64,000 nt of DNA from Borborobacter arsenicus (GCF_003934165.1 NZ_ML133508.1:365881-429880), one strand, 5' to 3'; counted from the stretch's first letter, positions 23,565 to 32,235 are shown. A program made the numbers and translations. The notes: generated by a model not told the origin, from the letters alone.

Positions 23565-24349
23565 TGGCAATCTCACTATCATCGCTTCGCTCTTCGAAGA
23601 GCACTAACCCGCCCATTACACTGCTTTACGGCGTGGATGGCATCGGTAAAACCAGTCTGGCTGCGGAGTGGCCAGACCCGCTCTATCTGCCGACCGAAGG
23701 CGAACGACCGCCGTCCGACGTTGAGATGGCAACACCGGGAACGATCGGCTCGCTGGACGACCTGTTTAACGTGTTTGGCGAACTGCTTGAATCGAAGCAC
23801 GACTTCAAGTCTATCGTCATTGATAGCCTTGACGGCTTGGAGCCGCTTGTGTGGCGCGCGACGTGCGCCAGGCTTGGCGTTAACAGCATTGAGGAACCGG
23901 GTTACGGCCGCGGGTATGTCGAGGCCGACACGGAATGGAACGACTTCCTTGGCGGCGTGGCGGCATTGTCGCAGGCCGGCATCTACGTGGTGCAACTTGC
24001 GCACCCCGAAATCGTACGTTTCGACTCGCCCATTACGGACCCGTATTCGCGCTACGGCATCAAGATGCACAAGCGTGCCGCTGCGCTTCTGCGAGAGCGG
24101 GCCGACGTGGTTGGCTTTCTCAACTATAGGATCAGCATCAAAGAGAAGGAGGTGGCGCGGCAGACAAAGATTGCGCACGCAGAGGGCGGCAAGGAGCGCC
24201 AGATCCACCTGAACGAAGGCGCCGGCTTCGTCGCGAAGAACCGGTTCGGCATGCCGGACTCCATCACCTATCGTAAAGGGCAGGGCTTTACGGAACTCGC
24301 GAAGTTCTGGCCTGCCGCCAACGATAACGGGCAGAAGGAGGCGGCTTGA
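23564..24349 (+). CDS. Sak4-like RecA-fold phage recombinase / ATPase (AAA_24)
   Basis: A 261-residue P-loop ATPase. Walker A is LLYGVDGIGKTSLAAEWP (about 22-39), Walker B the SIVIDSLDGLE strand. The layout matches the AAA_24/Sak4 family: small RecA-core ATPases of phages that promote single-strand annealing with the phage ssDNA-binding protein. The DUF669 gene, a likely ssDNA-binding partner, lies 350 bases downstream. The C-terminus ends in AANDNGQKEAA. Recombinase activity is inferred from family and neighbours. Confidence 0.8.
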   Translation: MAISLSSLRSSKSTNPPITLLYGVDGIGKTSLAAEWPDPLYLPTEGERPPSDVEMATPGTIGSLDDLFNVFGELLESKHDFKSIVIDSLDGLEPLVWRATCARLGVNSIEEPGYGRGYVEADTEWNDFLGGVAALSQAGIYVVQLAHPEIVRFDSPITDPYSRYGIKMHKRAAALLRERADVVGFLNYRISIKEKEVARQTKIAHAEGGKERQIHLNEGAGFVAKNRFGMPDSITYRKGQGFTELAKFWPAANDNGQKEAA

Positions 24350-24639
24350 TGGAAAAGGTGCAACGCCTCCACGTCCCAGCCGGCAAGCTATTTTGCCTCT
24401 CGCGGGGCGAATATAGCAACTACGGCTATGAAGGGCACTTTCTGGCGCTGGTAGAAATCACGCCAGAAATGTTCCGCGAGGTGGAAGCCGAAGCAAACGG
24501 CAAGAAGGACGATTGGGGTTGCTACGAATACGGCGCCGACGACAGGTTCATTCCGGCGCTTATCCGTCGCGGATGGGTGATGGACGTTGATTGCATTGAA
24601 ATACACACAGGCTCTTACGGCGACTTGTCGCTGTCATAG
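24349..24639 (+). CDS. Hypothetical early phage protein
   Basis: A 96-residue protein (EKVQRLHVPAGKLFCLSRGE start; acidic, aromatic middle with a DDWGCYEYGADD cluster). Start is the ATG of a TGATG junction with the recombinase gene, so it may be a small partner. No recognised domain. Confidence 0.6.
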   Translation: MEKVQRLHVPAGKLFCLSRGEYSNYGYEGHFLALVEITPEMFREVEAEANGKKDDWGCYEYGADDRFIPALIRRGWVMDVDCIEIHTGSYGDLSLS

Positions 24640-24650
24640 CGCATAACGAC

Positions 24651-24702
24651 CCCGCCTTGGCGGGCATTATAACCACCACACCACCACTAGGAGACTACAC
24701 AT
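24651..24702 (+). promoter_or_regulatory. Hairpin, CACCAC leader and GGAGAC site before the DUF669 gene
   Basis: CCCGCC (24651-24656), TT, GGCGGG (24659-24664) form a compact hairpin. It is followed by ATTATAACCACCACACCACC, then AGGAGACTACACAT and ATG at 24703. No T tract. Same layout as the leaders at 22428, 25815 and 32278. Confidence 0.55.
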
Positions 24703-25260
24703 ATGGCTCAACTAGCCACACGCTTTGACGCGACCGCTCACGACACCGAGCAGCGCGATTACGAGGAACTGCCTAACGGCATCTATGAGTTGGAAGTCGA
24801 GGCTTCCGACGTCACGCCGACCAAGGACGGGCGCGGAACCATTCTGAAGACAACCATGGTTGTCTTGCGCCCGGAGGACTACGCAAAGCGCAAGTTGTTC
24901 AACAACTATAACCTGGAGAATCCAAACGCGCAGGCGCAGGAGATCGGACAGCGCCAGTTCGCCAGTCTGTGCCGCGCCATCGGAATCGATAGCGTGGAAG
25001 ATTCCGAGGACTTACACTTTAAGGCGTTCACAGCCAAGATCGGCCTGGGCAAGCCGTCGAAGGACGGCCAGTATCCGGCTCGCGCCGAAATCAAGGCTTA
25101 CTACTTCCCGGACCAGGGCAACGTACCGGAGCCCGCGATCGACGCCAGCCAGCCTGCCACCAAGCCCGCCGCCGCCAACGACAACCGCCAGGCACCGGCA
25201 GCCAAGGCCGCAGCACCCGCGGCGGCTGGTAAAAGACCGTGGGGAAGCAAGGCGGCTTAA
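24703..25260 (+). CDS. DUF669 family protein, probable ssDNA-binding protein
   Basis: A 185-residue protein. ELPNGIYELEVEASDVTPTK, TMVVLRPEDYAKRKLFNNYN and GQRQFASLCRAIGID are typical of phage DUF669 proteins, which are thought to act as single-strand DNA-binding proteins and accompany Sak4-type recombinases. The C-terminal 45 residues are a flexible Ala/Pro-rich tail with AANDNRQAP, ending in a basic-aromatic KRPWGSKAA; tails of SSB-like proteins often recruit partners, but typical SSB tails are acidic and this one is not. Confidence 0.75.
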   Translation: MAQLATRFDATAHDTEQRDYEELPNGIYELEVEASDVTPTKDGRGTILKTTMVVLRPEDYAKRKLFNNYNLENPNAQAQEIGQRQFASLCRAIGIDSVEDSEDLHFKAFTAKIGLGKPSKDGQYPARAEIKAYYFPDQGNVPEPAIDASQPATKPAAANDNRQAPAAKAAAPAAAGKRPWGSKAA

Positions 25261-25271
25261 ACAGAAACAAC

Positions 25272-25302
25272 GGCGGCTGGTTGCTAGGCGCAACTGGCCG
25301 CC
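25272..25302 (+). promoter_or_regulatory. Intercistronic hairpin with internal 2x2 mismatch
   Basis: GGCGGC-TG-GTTGC (25272-25284), loop TAGGC, GCAAC-TG-GCCGCC (25290-25302). The two stems are separated by a symmetrical TG/TG internal loop. The hairpin at 32278-32308 has the same plan with different paired bases, evidence for a conserved RNA shape. AAGAAGGGGAG follows before the next start. Confidence 0.6.
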
Positions 25303-25315
25303 AAAGAAGGGGAGA

Positions 25316-25594
25316 ATGATGGCTAAGCACAAGTGCGAAAATCGCTTTGGCGGAGACGGCGCACGGGGCGGTTCGTTCTTTGAAATCGACAGCCCGCATT
25401 ACGAACACGGAAAGGCAAACGTGCGCGTCGGCCATTCCTGCGTCATCGTACACGACGCCGAAATTCCCATAACTTGGATATCAGAACTCTTCGCAATCGC
25501 GACAGAGCACAAGGGTGGTATCAAGGGTTTTCTTGCCGATCACGCTTGGAGCGGTGCAAGCTATGCGTTGATGTGCGATCCGGAGGCTGCGTGA
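25316..25594 (+). CDS. Hypothetical early phage protein
   Basis: A 92-residue protein (AKHKCENRFGGDGARGGSFF start; VRVGHSCVIVHDAEIPITWI middle). Two consecutive ATGs follow GGGGAGA; either could start. The TGA overlaps the next ATG (TGATG). No family recognised. Confidence 0.55.
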   Translation: MMAKHKCENRFGGDGARGGSFFEIDSPHYEHGKANVRVGHSCVIVHDAEIPITWISELFAIATEHKGGIKGFLADHAWSGASYALMCDPEAA

Positions 25595-25803
25595 TGGGCT
25601 GGTCATCAGGCAGCAGCACGTTCAGCCGGATTATCGAAGCGGTAAAGCCGGTCGTAGCCAACAAGGAGGACCGGAAGAGGATCTACCGGCCAATCATCGA
25701 GGCGTTCGAAGATCAGGATTGGGACACGCAGGACGAATGCGTTGGTGAGGATGAAGCCTACGACGAACTCTACGCCGAGCTTTACCCCGACGACTACGCC
25801 TAA
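25594..25803 (+). CDS. Small acidic hypothetical protein
   Basis: A 69-residue protein, basic at first (RIIEAVKPVVANKEDRKRIY) and strongly acidic in its second half (EDQDWDTQDECVGEDEAYDE). The acidic tail could mimic DNA, but no similarity supports that. Start by TGATG overlap with the previous gene. Confidence 0.55.
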   Translation: MGWSSGSSTFSRIIEAVKPVVANKEDRKRIYRPIIEAFEDQDWDTQDECVGEDEAYDELYAELYPDDYA

Positions 25804-25814
25804 CACACCACACC

Positions 25815-25880
25815 GCTACTGGCGCAACCCGCCAGTAGCCACCGCCACACCACACGAACCACCACATTGAGGAGACACTA
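25815..25880 (+). promoter_or_regulatory. Hairpin, CACCAC leader and GGAGACAC site before the clamp gene
   Basis: Perfect 9-bp hairpin GCTACTGGC (25815-25823), loop GCAACCC, GCCAGTAGC (25831-25839), followed by CACCGCCACACCACACGAAC and CACCACATTGA, then GGAGACACTA and ATG at 25881. No T tract. Member of the dispersed leader family. Confidence 0.6.
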
Positions 25881-26933
25881 ATGCGCTGTGCACGCCACGA
25901 CCTCGCTCGCCTTCTGGGCAGCGTCACAAAGGCGGTTTCGAGCCGCAACACCATCCCGGTACTTGCCACTGTGCGGCTTGTTGCTGACGGGCAAAAACTG
26001 ACCGCAACCGCAACGAACCTGGACCTTGAGATTTCCGGCAGCATCGAGGCCGACACGCCCGAGCCACTGGAGGCCTGCGTAGACGCGAAGCTGCTTAGCG
26101 CCGCGGTTGGCAAGGCTTCAAGCGAAGACCTGACGATTGAAGCCGAGCCGGGCAACATTGTCGTCAAGTCTGGCCGGTCGCGCACGAAGCTTCCCGCGCT
26201 CCCCGTCGACGACTTTCCGACCATGGAGGCGGGTAAGTTCGCGACCGAGTTTGAAGCAGACCCGGCTGCGTTGCTTGCGCCTGTTGCGTTCGCAATGTCG
26301 GACGAGCAGACCCGATTCTATCTCTGCGGCGCATATCTAGAGCCGACTGCCGTTACGGCAACCAACGGCCACAAGCTCATCACCATTGCGCAGGTGTTGC
26401 CGGAGTTCGACCCCAGCATAGGCGCGGGCGTGATTGTACCGGCAGAAACCGTGCACCTTGCGCCAAAGGGCACCGCCAAAATCCGGCTGTCCGAGCGCAT
26501 GATCCAGTTCGTGACCGACGACGTGACGCTGACCAGCAAGTTGGTCGACGGTAGTTTCCCCGATTATCGCCGCGTCGTTCCTACAACCCGCGAAAACGTT
26601 GCCGTGTTCGACAACGCAACAATGAAGGCTGCGGCCGACCGCGTTGCGATCGTTTCGCAGGACAAAACACCGTCCGTGCGCCTAGACCTGACCGCGGAGG
26701 AAATCACACTAACGGCACGCGGTAGCGGCGAAGCTAACGACGTTGTGTCGTGCGCCTACGATGGCCCGGAGCAGGCAGTTGGCTTCAACGCGCGCTACCT
26801 AGCCGAAGTGCTTGGCAGCCTGCCGGCTGGCGAAGTCCGCATGGCCGTTAACGATTGCATGGGGCCGGTCGTGTTCACTAGCGATGCCGCGCCGGGATGC
26901 GTAGTGGTGTGCATGCCGCAGAGGGTAAGCTGA
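25881..26933 (+). CDS. DNA polymerase III beta-clamp homologue (phage-encoded)
   Basis: A 350-residue DnaN-family sliding clamp, slightly shorter than the usual 365-375. Three repeated clamp domains are readable: the first with NTIPVLATVRLVADGQKLTA and NLDLEISGSI, the second with FAMSDEQTRFYLCGAYLEP and ATNGHKL, the third with VGFNARYLAEVLGSLPAGEV and a C-terminal VVVCMPQRV in place of the usual VMPMR. A clamp tethers the replicative polymerase to DNA. No phage polymerase is in the window, so it may replace or compete with the host clamp at the phage fork (inference). Confidence 0.88.
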   Translation: MRCARHDLARLLGSVTKAVSSRNTIPVLATVRLVADGQKLTATATNLDLEISGSIEADTPEPLEACVDAKLLSAAVGKASSEDLTIEAEPGNIVVKSGRSRTKLPALPVDDFPTMEAGKFATEFEADPAALLAPVAFAMSDEQTRFYLCGAYLEPTAVTATNGHKLITIAQVLPEFDPSIGAGVIVPAETVHLAPKGTAKIRLSERMIQFVTDDVTLTSKLVDGSFPDYRRVVPTTRENVAVFDNATMKAAADRVAIVSQDKTPSVRLDLTAEEITLTARGSGEANDVVSCAYDGPEQAVGFNARYLAEVLGSLPAGEVRMAVNDCMGPVVFTSDAAPGCVVVCMPQRVS

Positions 26934-27124
26934 TGTTCATTTTCGAGGATGAATTCGGCTTCGAGGAAGAGCTGCGCGGCAAGACTGCCGCCATTGAAGC
27001 CATTAATCAAATCCGCCGTGGTGACTACACCGACGCCGTCACGACACTGGAACGCGAGTTCCTGCCGCAGTGGGAAGACGTGTCGGATTGCGAGGCGGCA
27101 TACAAGGAGGTGATGGGAAGATGA
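26933..27124 (+). CDS. Small acidic protein coupled to the clamp gene
   Basis: A 63-residue acidic, helical protein (FIFEDEFGFEEELRGKTAAI start). ATG shares one base with the clamp TGA (TGATG), so it is translationally coupled to the clamp and might bind it. No clamp-binding motif of the QxxLF kind is evident. Confidence 0.55.
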   Translation: MFIFEDEFGFEEELRGKTAAIEAINQIRRGDYTDAVTTLEREFLPQWEDVSDCEAAYKEVMGR

Positions 27125-27288
27125 AAGACAAAGTGGAGCGCATCCGCGAACTCCGGTCGGCAGGGCTTGGCCTGTATGAGGCCAAGCGTACCATTGAGTT
27201 GCAGGACTTGGATACGGAAATCCGAGACGCCAAGACGATTGACGACATTCGCTCGATCCTCTGTTCTATCACGGCTCGGCTTCGCTAA
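27121..27288 (+). CDS. Small helical protein
   Basis: A 55-residue helical, charged protein (KDKVERIRELRSAGLGLYEA start). The LRSAGLGLYEAKRTIE pattern echoes L7/L12 C-terminal domains, also seen at the end of the 21299-22426 gene. ATGA overlap with the previous gene; TAATG with the next. Confidence 0.5.
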   Translation: MKDKVERIRELRSAGLGLYEAKRTIELQDLDTEIRDAKTIDDIRSILCSITARLR

Positions 27289-28238
27289 TGGCACCCATCC
27301 CCCAGCCCCGCGCCTCCACTGTTCAGGCCATCTACCGCGCCTATGAGGCTGCGAATGAACACTACGACAGCCTTGGCATAAGCGTTGGCGAGATCGGCAA
27401 CGAGTGCGACCGCGCGCTCTACTATAACCTGCGGTGGGTGTCGGAACCGGAAGAGATCGATGGCCGCAAGCTGTCGATCTTCCGGACGGGTGACAGGTGG
27501 GAGGAGGTGCTTGTTTCAGACCTGGAGCGCATCGGCGTTGAAGTGTTCGGCCAGCAGGACCGCATTCGACTGGCGGACGGCCATATCCGCGGCAAGTGCG
27601 ACGGCAAGGCCATGGGTGTGGTCGAGGCACCGCGTACCATTCATTTATGTGAATTCAAGTCCAGCAACGACAAGGGCTTCAAGGAGATCGTCAAGCAGCG
27701 CTGCAAAGAGGCGCGTCCAACGCACTACGGCCAGTGCCAGATGGGAATGCACTACTTCGGCCTAACGCGCTGCCTGTACCTCGTTGTGAATAAGAACGAC
27801 GACGCGCGCTATGCAGAACGCATCGAGTACGATGCCGAATGGTGCATTCGTCAGATTGCCCGCTGCGAACGCATAATATTCAACGACGCGCCGCCAGCGC
27901 GGCTAAGCGAAGACCCGGAGTTCTTCAAGTGCAGGTTCTGCAAACACCGTGACGTTTGCCATGGCGGCGCTATGCCGCGAGTGACGTGCCGCTCTTGCAT
28001 TCACGCAAGCCCGGAGCGCGGGGGCGATGCGGCCTGGTCGTGCTCCCGCTGGGCGAAACCGCTAGCGATTGACGAGCAGAAGGCCGCTTGTCCTGCGCAT
28101 CTTTACTTGCCGCATCTTATCGACGGCGAGCAGATCGATTGTTCGGAAGAAGAAGAGTGGATCGAGTACCGCATGCGCAACGGCACGGTGTGGCGCGATG
28201 GGGCGGCGGCGAATGATAACACCGACACCGCAGCATAA
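27288..28238 (+). CDS. PD-(D/E)XK nuclease with cysteine cluster (Cas4/RecB-like)
   Basis: A 316-residue protein. ISVGEIGNECDRALYYN resembles the N-terminal part of Cas4/RecB nucleases; the catalytic core is GKCDGKA (Asp) followed by HLCEFKSSNDKG (E-x-K), then THYGQCQMGMHYFGL (QxxxY-like motif). The C-terminal FKCRFCKHRDVCHGG, with the early Cys, could hold a 4Fe-4S cluster as in Cas4. It likely resects or trims phage DNA ends to feed the Sak4-like recombinase. An ANDNTDTAA tail closes the protein. Exact polarity unknown. Confidence 0.75.
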   Translation: MAPIPQPRASTVQAIYRAYEAANEHYDSLGISVGEIGNECDRALYYNLRWVSEPEEIDGRKLSIFRTGDRWEEVLVSDLERIGVEVFGQQDRIRLADGHIRGKCDGKAMGVVEAPRTIHLCEFKSSNDKGFKEIVKQRCKEARPTHYGQCQMGMHYFGLTRCLYLVVNKNDDARYAERIEYDAEWCIRQIARCERIIFNDAPPARLSEDPEFFKCRFCKHRDVCHGGAMPRVTCRSCIHASPERGGDAAWSCSRWAKPLAIDEQKAACPAHLYLPHLIDGEQIDCSEEEEWIEYRMRNGTVWRDGAAANDNTDTAA

Positions 28239-28249
28239 AGGAGACCACA

Positions 28250-31060
28250 TTGCTAACCTTGCGACCCTATCAACGCGAAGCCATCGACTCGCTCTACGCT
28301 TACTGGCAAGACAAAGCCGGATCGCCGCTTATCGTGTTGCCCACGGGATGCCACGCAGCCGGTACGCGCATTCTTATGTACGACGGTAGCACAAAGCCCG
28401 TCGAGCGAGTCGCGGCCAACGACAATATTATGGGGCCGGACAGTAAGCCGCGCCGGGTGCTACGGACGATCGCCGGGCGCGAACCTATGTATCGCATCAC
28501 GCCCAAAAAGGGCGAGCCCTTCGTCGTCAACGAGAACCACATTCTTTCGCTGAAGACGACCAACGAAGGTAAGAAGGCCGACCGCCACCCTAATTCACAT
28601 CGCCGGGCGGGCGAGGTCGAAAACATTTCAGTCAGGGATTATCTTCAAAAATCCAGAAGCTGGAAGCACCTGCGTAAACTGTGGCGCGTGGGCGTTGATT
28701 TCGAATGCCCCGCGAACGACAATCTGCCGGTGCCAGCATACGTGGTTGGCGCGATGCTAGGCGATGGCAGTCTCAACTACACGCCGACGCTAACCAATAT
28801 GGACAAAGAGGTTATCGACGAAGTTTGTGGCTACGCTGAATCCGTTGGCGTGGGGTTGAGAGTGACGCAGAAGCCGAACAATCGCGCGCTGCAAATCTCT
28901 TTTCCGGACACCGAGTCGGATAGATCCCATCGCAACCGCCTAGTCGCCAGGCTGGAAGATGCCGGCGTGTGGGGCATGATTTGCGACCAGAAGTCTATCC
29001 CCGCTCCATATAAAACCGGAAGCAGGCAGACGCGGCTTGAGGTCCTTGCTGGCCTGTTAGATACGGATGGTCATCTGTCAAGATCGAACCATTTTGACTT
29101 CATTTCAAAGTCTGAAACGCTGTCGCGCGATGTCGCATTCGTAGCGCGCAGTCTGGGCTTGGCGGCCTATATCAAGGCTTGCGACAAGTTTTGCCAGACT
29201 GGTGGTGGCGGCACGTATTGGCGCGTGTCCATTTCCGGCGATACGGTCATGATTCCCAATCGCGTTGAGCGCCAGAAGGCGTCGCCACGCAGGCAGATCA
29301 AAAACCCGCTGGTTACGGGTTTTTCCGTCGAACCAGTCGGCGAGGGAGAATTTTACGGCTTCGAGCTTGACGGCGATCATCTGTACCTTACCGACGATTT
29401 CACGGTTCATCACAATTCCGGGAAGAGCTTGGTGCTGGCCACGGTTTGCAAGGAGCTTATCGAAAACTACCCGGACATGCGCATCTTGATTTGCACTCAT
29501 GTCCGCGAGCTTATCCTGTCGAATTTTCGCGAACTGCTTAACATCTGGCCGTTTGCCCCAGCAGGCATTTTTAGCGCTGGGGTAGGGCGAAGGGACGCCG
29601 ACTCGCAGATTATCTTTGGCGGCGTGCAAACCATCGCCAGCAAGACGGCACGCATTGGCCACATAGACCTTGTTATGGTCGACGAGGCGCACCTGATGCC
29701 TCGCAAGTCGGAGACGCAATACGGCAAGTTGCTTGCCGGCCTGCGCGCAATCAATCCCGACCTTAAGCTGGTTGGGCTAACCGCAACCCCATTTCGCCTC
29801 GGTGAAGGCTGCCTGCACGAAGGTGAAGGCGCGCTGTTCGACGACATTTGCTTTGAGCAGCCAATAACCGCCATGATCGACGGCGGTTATCTGGTGCGGC
29901 CAATATCGAAGGGCATGGCCACTACCTATGACGTATCGGGTGTCGGCAAGCTTGGCGGCGACTACAAGCAGAATGCGCTACAGGCCGCAGTGGACAAGGA
30001 CGACCTAACGCGCGCCGTGGTCGACGAGATCGTATTGTATGGGCAGGACCGCAAAGCGTGGCTCGCCTTCTGTTCCGGCGTTGAGCACGCTTACCATATG
30101 CGCGACGAAATTCGCAGCCGGTCTATCAATGGCGTGCCTATTACGTGCGAAACCATCACAGGCGAAACGCCGACCGGCGAGCGTGACAAGATATTGGAGG
30201 ATTTCAATGCCGGCCGTCTTCGCGCGCTGACAAACAACTCGGTTCTGACCACAGGAACGAATCTGCCAATCATCGATCTGGTGGCATTTTGTAGGCCAAC
30301 AGCATCAGCAGGATTGTTTGTGCAAATGGCGGGCAGGGGCCTGCGTCTCCATCCGGCTAAGGAAAATTGCCTGTTCCTTGATTTCGCTGGGTGTGTGAGG
30401 CGGCACGGGCCTATAGATGCAGTTATCCCGCCGAATGCCCGCACCGGCACGGGCGAGGCTCCTGTGAAGTGTTGTCCAGCCGAGGAGGGGGGCTGCGGAT
30501 CGCTGGTCCACGCTTCAGCCAGAGAATGCCCGGACTGCGGCTTTGAGTTTCCGATCGACGATACGCCCAAGATCCACGCGCACGCCGCAGATGTCCCCAT
30601 CCTGTCAAAAGGCGAGGCCACATGGCGCCCAGTCACGTCCCGCCGCCTGTACGTGCACCAGAAGCCCGGCAAGCCAGACAGCGTGAAGGTCGCCTATATA
30701 TGCGGCATGACTGCCGTTAATGATTGGCTGGGGCCGGCACACACTGGTTACTTCAAGAGCAAGACGGATCGCTGGTGGGTTAAGCACGGTGGTTTGCGCC
30801 CGATGCCCAAGACGGCGCTGGAGTTCGTCGAGCGCCAAGGCGAACTAGCCGACACTGCGGAAATCGCGACCAAGCCGGATGGGCGCTACTGGAGTGTGAC
30901 TGACTATAGACCGGCTGCGGCGAACGACAACGGGGAGGAGCACGCGCCGCCAGCCAAGATCGAGGTGGCCAAGGCAGAGGCAGCCAAGACGGAGGCAGAC
31001 AACGACAACCGCATTGGATTCGCTTCTTGGGAAGAGATGGCAGATGAAATTCCATTTTGA
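28250..31060 (+). CDS. DEAD/DEAH-box (superfamily II) helicase precursor containing an intein
   Basis: A 936-residue precursor. Residues 1-33 and 390-936 together form a 580-residue SF2 helicase: QRxAI-type start (LRPYQREAIDSLY), P-loop LPTG/SGKS split by the intein, motif II VMVDEAHLM, motif III GLTATPFRLGEG, motif VI VQMAGRGLRLHP, and a C-terminal zinc-ribbon-like region (KCCPAEEGGCGSL, CPDCGFEF). Such helicases are common in phage replication modules. Splicing is required to rebuild the ATP site. TTG start after GGAGACCACA. AANDN and ADNDN motifs occur near the C-terminus. Confidence 0.92.
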   Translation: MLTLRPYQREAIDSLYAYWQDKAGSPLIVLPTGCHAAGTRILMYDGSTKPVERVAANDNIMGPDSKPRRVLRTIAGREPMYRITPKKGEPFVVNENHILSLKTTNEGKKADRHPNSHRRAGEVENISVRDYLQKSRSWKHLRKLWRVGVDFECPANDNLPVPAYVVGAMLGDGSLNYTPTLTNMDKEVIDEVCGYAESVGVGLRVTQKPNNRALQISFPDTESDRSHRNRLVARLEDAGVWGMICDQKSIPAPYKTGSRQTRLEVLAGLLDTDGHLSRSNHFDFISKSETLSRDVAFVARSLGLAAYIKACDKFCQTGGGGTYWRVSISGDTVMIPNRVERQKASPRRQIKNPLVTGFSVEPVGEGEFYGFELDGDHLYLTDDFTVHHNSGKSLVLATVCKELIENYPDMRILICTHVRELILSNFRELLNIWPFAPAGIFSAGVGRRDADSQIIFGGVQTIASKTARIGHIDLVMVDEAHLMPRKSETQYGKLLAGLRAINPDLKLVGLTATPFRLGEGCLHEGEGALFDDICFEQPITAMIDGGYLVRPISKGMATTYDVSGVGKLGGDYKQNALQAAVDKDDLTRAVVDEIVLYGQDRKAWLAFCSGVEHAYHMRDEIRSRSINGVPITCETITGETPTGERDKILEDFNAGRLRALTNNSVLTTGTNLPIIDLVAFCRPTASAGLFVQMAGRGLRLHPAKENCLFLDFAGCVRRHGPIDAVIPPNARTGTGEAPVKCCPAEEGGCGSLVHASARECPDCGFEFPIDDTPKIHAHAADVPILSKGEATWRPVTSRRLYVHQKPGKPDSVKVAYICGMTAVNDWLGPAHTGYFKSKTDRWWVKHGGLRPMPKTALEFVERQGELADTAEIATKPDGRYWSVTDYRPAAANDNGEEHAPPAKIEVAKAEAAKTEADNDNRIGFASWEEMADEIPF
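28349..29416 (+). other. Intein with LAGLIDADG homing endonuclease in the helicase P-loop
   Basis: 356 residues, from Cys34 to Asn389 of the precursor, followed by Ser390. Splicing blocks are clear: N-terminal CHAAGTRILMYDGS (block A), VVNENHILSL (block B with His), YGFELDGDHLYLTDDF and the VHHN end (blocks F and G), with Ser as +1 extein residue. Two LAGLIDADG-type motifs, YVVGAMLGDGSL and VLAGLLDTDGHL, mark an embedded homing endonuclease; the first lacks the usual acidic residue pattern only slightly (GDG). Joining the exteins restores PTGSGKS. Confidence 0.9.
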
Positions 31061-31075
31061 GGAAAGGAGTAGGAA

Positions 31076-32068
31076 GTGACCGACGTTGACATAAGGATTG
31101 GCGACTGTCGCACATTGCTAGCCGCAATGAACGACAAGTCTGTGCATTGTGCCGTCACTAGCCCGCCGTACTTCGGGCTGCGTGACTACGGCATGGAAGG
31201 GCAGATGGGACTTGAGCAGACGCCTGACGAATACGTAGCGGGCATGGTTGCTGTGTTCCGCGAGGTGCGGCGCGTGCTGCGTGATGATGGTACGCTGTGG
31301 CTGAACTTGGGGGATAGTTATGCGGCGAATCGCACATATCAAGTTGCGTCAACCAAGGGTGGGCCGAAGCACTCTGGCGCTCAAGGAAAATTAGGTGGCT
31401 CGCATGTGCCGGATGGCCTTAAGCCCAAAGACCTGATCGGCATTCCGTGGCGCGTAGTCTTCGCACTTCAGGCTGACGGATGGTATCTGCGGCAGGACAT
31501 CATTTGGCACAAACCAAACCCGATGCCGGAGTCTGTGCGCGACCGCTGTACGAAGGCGCATGAGTATATCTTCATGCTATCGAAGTCGGCGCGGTATTAC
31601 TTTGATGCGGTGTCGATCAAAGAGACCGCTGCCGAAAGCAGTAAGGCTAGATGGCCGTGCGGTACTACGCGCGTAAATTCAAGTAAGCAGGGTTTTGATG
31701 TTAGTTCAGGGCGCGGGGCGAACTCATGCGGAGTTGGAGAGAAGCGCAATCGCCGCTCCGTGTGGACCGTCTCAACCAAGCCGTTCAAAGGCGCTCACTT
31801 CGCTACATTCCCGCCCGACCTAATCGAGCCGTGCATTCTCGCTGGTTGCCCACCCGAAGGCACAGTCCTCGACCCGTTCGGCGGCGCTGGTACGACTGGC
31901 CTTGTTGCCAAGCAACACGGACGCAACGCCATCCTACTAGAACTTAATCCAGATTACGCAGCCATGGCTCGCGAACGCATAGACAACCCGCCTGCCGCGA
32001 CGCGCAAGCGGGAACACAAGCCAGACAACGACAACTCACCGGACTTATTCCAGGACACAGCATCATGA
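31076..32068 (+). CDS. DNA amino-methyltransferase (N4-cytosine or N6-adenine), first of three
   Basis: A 330-residue beta-class methyltransferase: catalytic TSPPYFGLRDYG (28-39) precedes the AdoMet-binding LDPFGGAGTTGLVA near residue 265. TSPPY is more often seen in N4-cytosine enzymes, but the base is not certain. The middle (about 180-230) is a low-similarity target-recognition region. GTG start after GGAAAGGAGTAGGAA. It ends in a PDNDNSPDLFQ tail. No cognate restriction enzyme is present, so a protective or regulatory role is likely. Confidence 0.88.
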   Translation: MTDVDIRIGDCRTLLAAMNDKSVHCAVTSPPYFGLRDYGMEGQMGLEQTPDEYVAGMVAVFREVRRVLRDDGTLWLNLGDSYAANRTYQVASTKGGPKHSGAQGKLGGSHVPDGLKPKDLIGIPWRVVFALQADGWYLRQDIIWHKPNPMPESVRDRCTKAHEYIFMLSKSARYYFDAVSIKETAAESSKARWPCGTTRVNSSKQGFDVSSGRGANSCGVGEKRNRRSVWTVSTKPFKGAHFATFPPDLIEPCILAGCPPEGTVLDPFGGAGTTGLVAKQHGRNAILLELNPDYAAMARERIDNPPAATRKREHKPDNDNSPDLFQDTAS

Positions 32069-32235
32069 CCCCACACACAGCACTTGCGGCCGAGTACGGG
32101 CCGCTACAGGCAACCGGCATTATAGAGACGCTACGGCGCGCGGGCTACATCGTCGTCGTTAAGGACGCCATACGGCTGGCGCAGATCGCGGCGGTGAATG
32201 ATAACGATAATGGGGCGCCGCGCAAAGTTGCGTAG
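32065..32235 (+). CDS. Small hypothetical protein with NDNDN tail
   Basis: A 56-residue protein (TPHTALAAEYGPLQATGIIE start; LRRAGYIVVVKDAIRLAQI middle, wing-like) ending in AAVNDNDNGAPRKVA. ATGA overlap with the methyltransferase. The first two thirds could be a small winged-helix unit, but no family is recognised. Confidence 0.5.
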   Translation: MTPHTALAAEYGPLQATGIIETLRRAGYIVVVKDAIRLAQIAAVNDNDNGAPRKVA

